A stretch of DNA of 24,164 bases. Origin: an uncultured Lentisphaeria bacterium (GTDB lineage: Bacteria > Verrucomicrobiota > Lentisphaeria > Oligosphaerales > Oligosphaeraceae). Numbering within the stretch: the first letter of the stretch is position 1; each line of letters starts with the position of its first letter. The stretch lies in NCBI GenBank assembly GCA_934661755.1, contig CAKUJM010000040.1:1-24164 (forward strand). The letters run 5' to 3'. The notes under the pieces were generated by a model that did no database searches, was not told the origin of the DNA, and saw nothing but the letters and a program-made list of their open reading frames with translations. Below are positions 22,579-24,164 of this stretch, piece by piece. The translations under genes were made by a program, and so were the position numbers.

Positions 22579-23499
22579 TTAATACCTTGGCCGCAACGAC
22601 GGCGTGGCGCCGGAGCGGGGCGGGGCGCTGTTCGGGACTACTTGTCCCGAAAGTCCGGATGGCGCGTGACCCCCATCTCGTCCATTATCCTCTGAAATTC
22701 TTCGTGCGCTTCTTTCCTGTCCTGCCTCAAGGCAGAAATCTCGGAGGGTGTCAGGTAATAGCTTTGAGAGATATCGTCCTTCGGCTTCGGTGAGGGCGTC
22801 TGCGGATGTTGCGATTCCTGCTTCATATAGTAGCGTATCCAGCTGGCTGCCAAACCTGGCGCGCAATTGCGCAAGTGTTCCCGGCTGCAGGGATAATATA
22901 TTGCCTCCCCGGGAGAACGTAAGCGTCGTGACATCAGCGACTTTGCCGCCATTGCGGATGATGTGGTTGCGCAGCGCATTGATCGTGCCTCCCATGGTGA
23001 TCACGTCGTCGACGATGATGTAGTCGCGCCCCGCCTTTACCGGTCCGTCAAATTCGGCCTGGCTGATCAGTCGATGTCGAGCGCCCTTGTCGGTGTGATA
23101 CGCCCTTGCGCTTTGGACGATGCCGCTGTCGACCTCCAGGCCGGTGATGCGGCCTATTCGCTCTGCGTACATCCTTGGTATGGCATTACGACCGCTGGCC
23201 TCCTCGGCATGCACCGGCACCACGATGGCGTCTGGATGCGCCTTGCCCAGCTGGATGATCCGCTCGGTCTTGACAAGATCGGCAACGACCCTGGCGGCGC
23301 TTTGCCAACCTCCGGCCTTGGCGGCCACATAGTCCGGATGATTGCGCAACTTCGGAATGGTGGTGTGGACAGTGACCTTCGGAAAGTCCTTTTGGACACG
23401 GCGCCTCTTCAAATGATGGCGACACGTCCGAACGGACGGACTCCCCATCACTGGTTGCTGATCCGTCAATTCCCAGCGCCTCGTTGGCCTGCCTGACAT
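22579..23499 (-). CDS. Phosphoribosyltransferase-domain protein, probably frameshifted
   Basis: The 306-residue frame contains a clear PRPP-binding loop, IIVDDVITMGGT (161-172), preceded by a basic region with VPVHAEE (95-101). This is a type I phosphoribosyltransferase-like fold. The first 35 residues and roughly the last 40 look out of frame. Upstream, another frame (23400-23674) carries plausible protein ending near here; downstream, a third frame (22638-22826) has better codon statistics than this one. The best-supported part is about residues 36-245. Similar domains occur in large polyvalent proteins of phages and conjugative elements (established for that class; assignment here is inference). 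It lies next to tRNA-Arg and a repeat cluster, with no partner gene intact, so it is probably a decaying mobile-element remnant. Confidence 0.6.
   Translation of the reverse strand: MSGRPTRRWELTDQQPVMGSPSVRTCRHHLKRRRVQKDFPKVTVHTTIPKLRNHPDYVAAKAGGWQSAARVVADLVKTERIIQLGKAHPDAIVVPVHAEEASGRNAIPRMYAERIGRITGLEVDSGIVQSARAYHTDKGARHRLISQAEFDGPVKAGRDYIIVDDVITMGGTINALRNHIIRNGGKVADVTTLTFSRGGNILSLQPGTLAQLRARFGSQLDTLLYEAGIATSADALTEAEGRYLSKLLPDTLRDFCLEAGQERSARRISEDNGRDGGHAPSGLSGQVVPNSAPPRSGATPSLRPRY
22638..22826 (-). CDS. 62-residue alternative-frame ORF inside the phosphoribosyltransferase gene
   Basis: From the ATG at 22826 this frame reads MKQESQHPQTPSPKPKDD, then a helical, charged stretch (LTPSEISALRQDRKEAHEEF) and ends at 22638. 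By hand count about 70 percent of the later codons end in G or C, against about a third in the phosphoribosyltransferase frame over the same bases. It is therefore either the true C-terminus of that gene, reached through a frameshift near 22780-22800, or a separate overlapping small gene. No clear ribosome-binding site is present. I do not recognise the sequence. Confidence 0.35.
   Translation of the reverse strand: MKQESQHPQTPSPKPKDDISQSYYLTPSEISALRQDRKEAHEEFQRIMDEMGVTRHPDFRDK
23220..23328. repeat. Direct repeat copy 2 of the 109-bp block (partner 22384-22492)
   Basis: This is the copy inside the longer phosphoribosyltransferase frame, coding for about residues 58-93. It keeps a continuous reading frame, so it is the more intact of the two. 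Confidence 0.85.
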
Positions 23500-23674
23500 T
23501 TTCGCGGATCAGTTCCGGCGACGCGGCGACGAGGTGCCTGCGGTCGGCCACAAACAGCGCGGCCAGGTCGCGATCGCTCCAGTGGCTCTTGAATCCGATC
23601 CGGTGCATGAACAGCCGGAGGCGGTTGGCATCGGGCTTGACGTGCGTCCATGCATGGCCGTAAAACGACCGCGC
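23400..23674 (-). pseudogene. 5' fragment of the frameshifted phosphoribosyltransferase-locus gene
   Basis: This frame opens after a TGA at 23677-23675 and reads FYGHAWTHVKPD, then from an ATG at 23608 MHRIGFKSHWSDRDLAALF and VAASPELIRENVRQANEALG. These look like genuine protein with good codon use. Near 23400 sense passes to a different frame (VQKDFPKVTVHTT of the phosphoribosyltransferase), consistent with one indel. Its first residues are encoded inside the first 114-bp repeat copy, so the gene is cut off by, or grew into, the repeat cluster. I do not know the family of this N-terminal piece. Confidence 0.5.
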
Positions 23675-23697
23675 TCATGTTTTCACGACAAGAAAAG

Positions 23698-23731
23698 CCT
23701 CCCCTGCAAGGGGAGGTGGCGCGTCAGCGCC
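23698..23731. repeat. Palindromic element, copy 1 (two hairpins)
   Basis: Hairpin 1 is CCTCCCCT-GCA-AGGGGAGG (23698-23716). Hairpin 2 is GGCGC-GTCA-GCGCC (23718-23731). GGAGGGGTTA follows. The layout resembles REP/REPIN-type or small MITE-like intergenic elements. No transposase is nearby. Confidence 0.85.
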
Positions 23732-23811
23732 GGAGGGGTTACCGTCGGGCTTGACGTGCGTCCATGCATGGCCGTAAAACGACCGCGCTCATGTTTTCAC
23801 GACAAGAAAAG

Positions 23812-23845
23812 CCTCCCCTGCAAGGGGAGGTGGCGCGTCAGCGCC
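23812..23845. repeat. Palindromic element, copy 2
   Basis: Identical to copy 1 because it lies in the second 114-bp unit. It has the same two hairpins (23812-23830 and 23832-23845) followed by GGAGGGGTTA. Confidence 0.85.
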
Positions 23846-23878
23846 GGAGGGGTTACCGTCGGTCATGACGTGCGTCCA

Positions 23879-23952
23879 TGCGTAGTTTGAAGAACGCGCC
23901 ATGTTGCAAGCAGACTTTGTTATTGACAACACATGCACCGGCCAAGTTCACT
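23879..23952. repeat. 74-bp direct repeat, copy 1
   Basis: Starts TGCGTAGTTTGAAGAACG and ends GGCCAAGTTCACT. It matches 24091-24164 with a single difference (G/A at 23911 against 24123). It contains TTGT-TATTG-ACAA, a short inverted repeat. The copies start 212 bases apart and flank the inverted palindromic elements. Confidence 0.93.
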
Positions 23953-23961
23953 CACGCGGTT

Positions 23962-24006
23962 AACCCCTCCGCCGCCTGTCGGCGGCACCTCCCCTTGCAG
24001 GGGAGG
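23962..24006. repeat. Palindromic element, copy 3, inverted orientation, altered second stem
   Basis: In the opposite orientation to copies 1 and 2: AACCCCTCC, then GCCGCC-TGTC-GGCGGC (23971-23986), then CCTCCCCT-TGC-AGGGGAGG (23988-24006). Hairpin 1 is the same sequence as in the other copies. Hairpin 2 has different bases but is still fully paired, which indicates that the structure is conserved. Confidence 0.85.
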
Positions 24007-24018
24007 CTGATAGAGCGC

Positions 24019-24052
24019 TGTCGGCGGCACCTCCCCTTGCAGGGGAGGCTGA
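24019..24052. repeat. Palindromic element, copy 4, partial
   Basis: A 34-base segment from 23977-24010 is repeated here (offset 42). Hairpin 1 is intact at 24030-24048, but hairpin 2 has lost its left arm, which is now GAGCGC. GGGGGTTACCG follows at 24060-24070. Confidence 0.8.
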
Positions 24053-24090
24053 AGAGCCTGGGGGTTACCGTCGGGCTTGACGTGCCGCCG

Positions 24091-24164
24091 TGCGTAGTTT
24101 GAAGAACGCGCCATGTTGCAAACAGACTTTGTTATTGACAACACATGCACCGGCCAAGTTCACT
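24091..24164. repeat. 74-bp direct repeat, copy 2 (runs to the window edge)
   Basis: Second copy of the 23879-23952 sequence. It reaches the last base of the window, so the repeat may be longer and the array may continue beyond. Confidence 0.93.

Larger units (their letters stand above)
23631..23858. repeat. 114-bp tandem duplication carrying palindromes
   Basis: 23631-23744 and 23745-23858 appear identical. Each starts TCGGGCTTGACGTGCG, passes through a hairpin pair and ends GGGGTTACCG. A third, partial copy (23859-23881, a few changes) follows, and the same leading words recur at 24071. The identity points to a very recent duplication. The region 23675-24164 holds no gene I can support; it is made of these repeats. 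Confidence 0.95.

Overview
The window most resembles a chromosomal segment from a high-GC member of the Lentisphaerae (Victivallales-like), within the PVC superphylum. The main evidence is a pseudopilin with the [20 protein letters not shown]-type N-terminus and a C-terminal H-X9-DG motif. This family is greatly expanded in Lentisphaerae and Planctomycetes, where it often sits beside glycoside hydrolase genes and AraC-type regulators. This assignment is inference; the window has no rRNA or other phylogenetic marker beyond housekeeping proteins.

Layout. (1) 1-136 is a tandem array built from two 8-bp words. It is followed by murF (195-1628) and two unrecognised genes, an exported-looking 427-residue protein and a 214-residue protein with two membrane segments (1686-3623). 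(2) 3855-15191 is a carbohydrate-utilisation island. The minus strand carries an AraC-family regulator followed by a cytoplasmic GH36 alpha-galactosidase-like enzyme. The plus strand carries, divergently, a tight operon: pseudopilin, a giant secreted GH2-like multidomain protein (1782 residues), and a second cytoplasmic GH36-like enzyme. A 9-bp tandem repeat and a strong intrinsic terminator close it. (3) 15214-18087 holds fusA (EF-G) with a clear promoter, and a YedJ-like HD hydrolase, both on the minus strand. (4) 18256-22052 is a plus-strand housekeeping run: dapA, yceD (DUF177), a possible 43-residue ORF, rpmF, plsX, fabD. (5) tRNA-Arg(CCG) lies at 22161-22237. (6) 22313-24164 is a decaying accessory region on the minus strand. 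It holds a frameshifted phosphoribosyltransferase-domain gene, a second truncated copy of part of it, and a dense cluster of nested direct repeats and palindromes.

How it fits together. The island reads as a regulated galactoside locus: the AraC protein senses a sugar, the large secreted protein binds and probably cleaves polymer outside the cytoplasm, and the two GH36 enzymes, which have no signal peptides, act on imported alpha-galactosides. The pseudopilin leading the operon may link the secreted protein to a type II-secretion-like apparatus; this is a hypothesis. No transporter is present in the window. The yceD-rpmF-plsX-fabD run is the widely conserved L32/phospholipid/fatty-acid cluster, here without fabH between plsX and fabD.

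The points most worth a second look are the sugar island (including a GH2-like barrel that has lost the usual Asn-Glu acid/base), the structured leader before the pseudopilin, the palindromic repeat family with compensatory stem changes at 23698-24052, and the frameshifted, partly duplicated phosphoribosyltransferase locus next to the tRNA.
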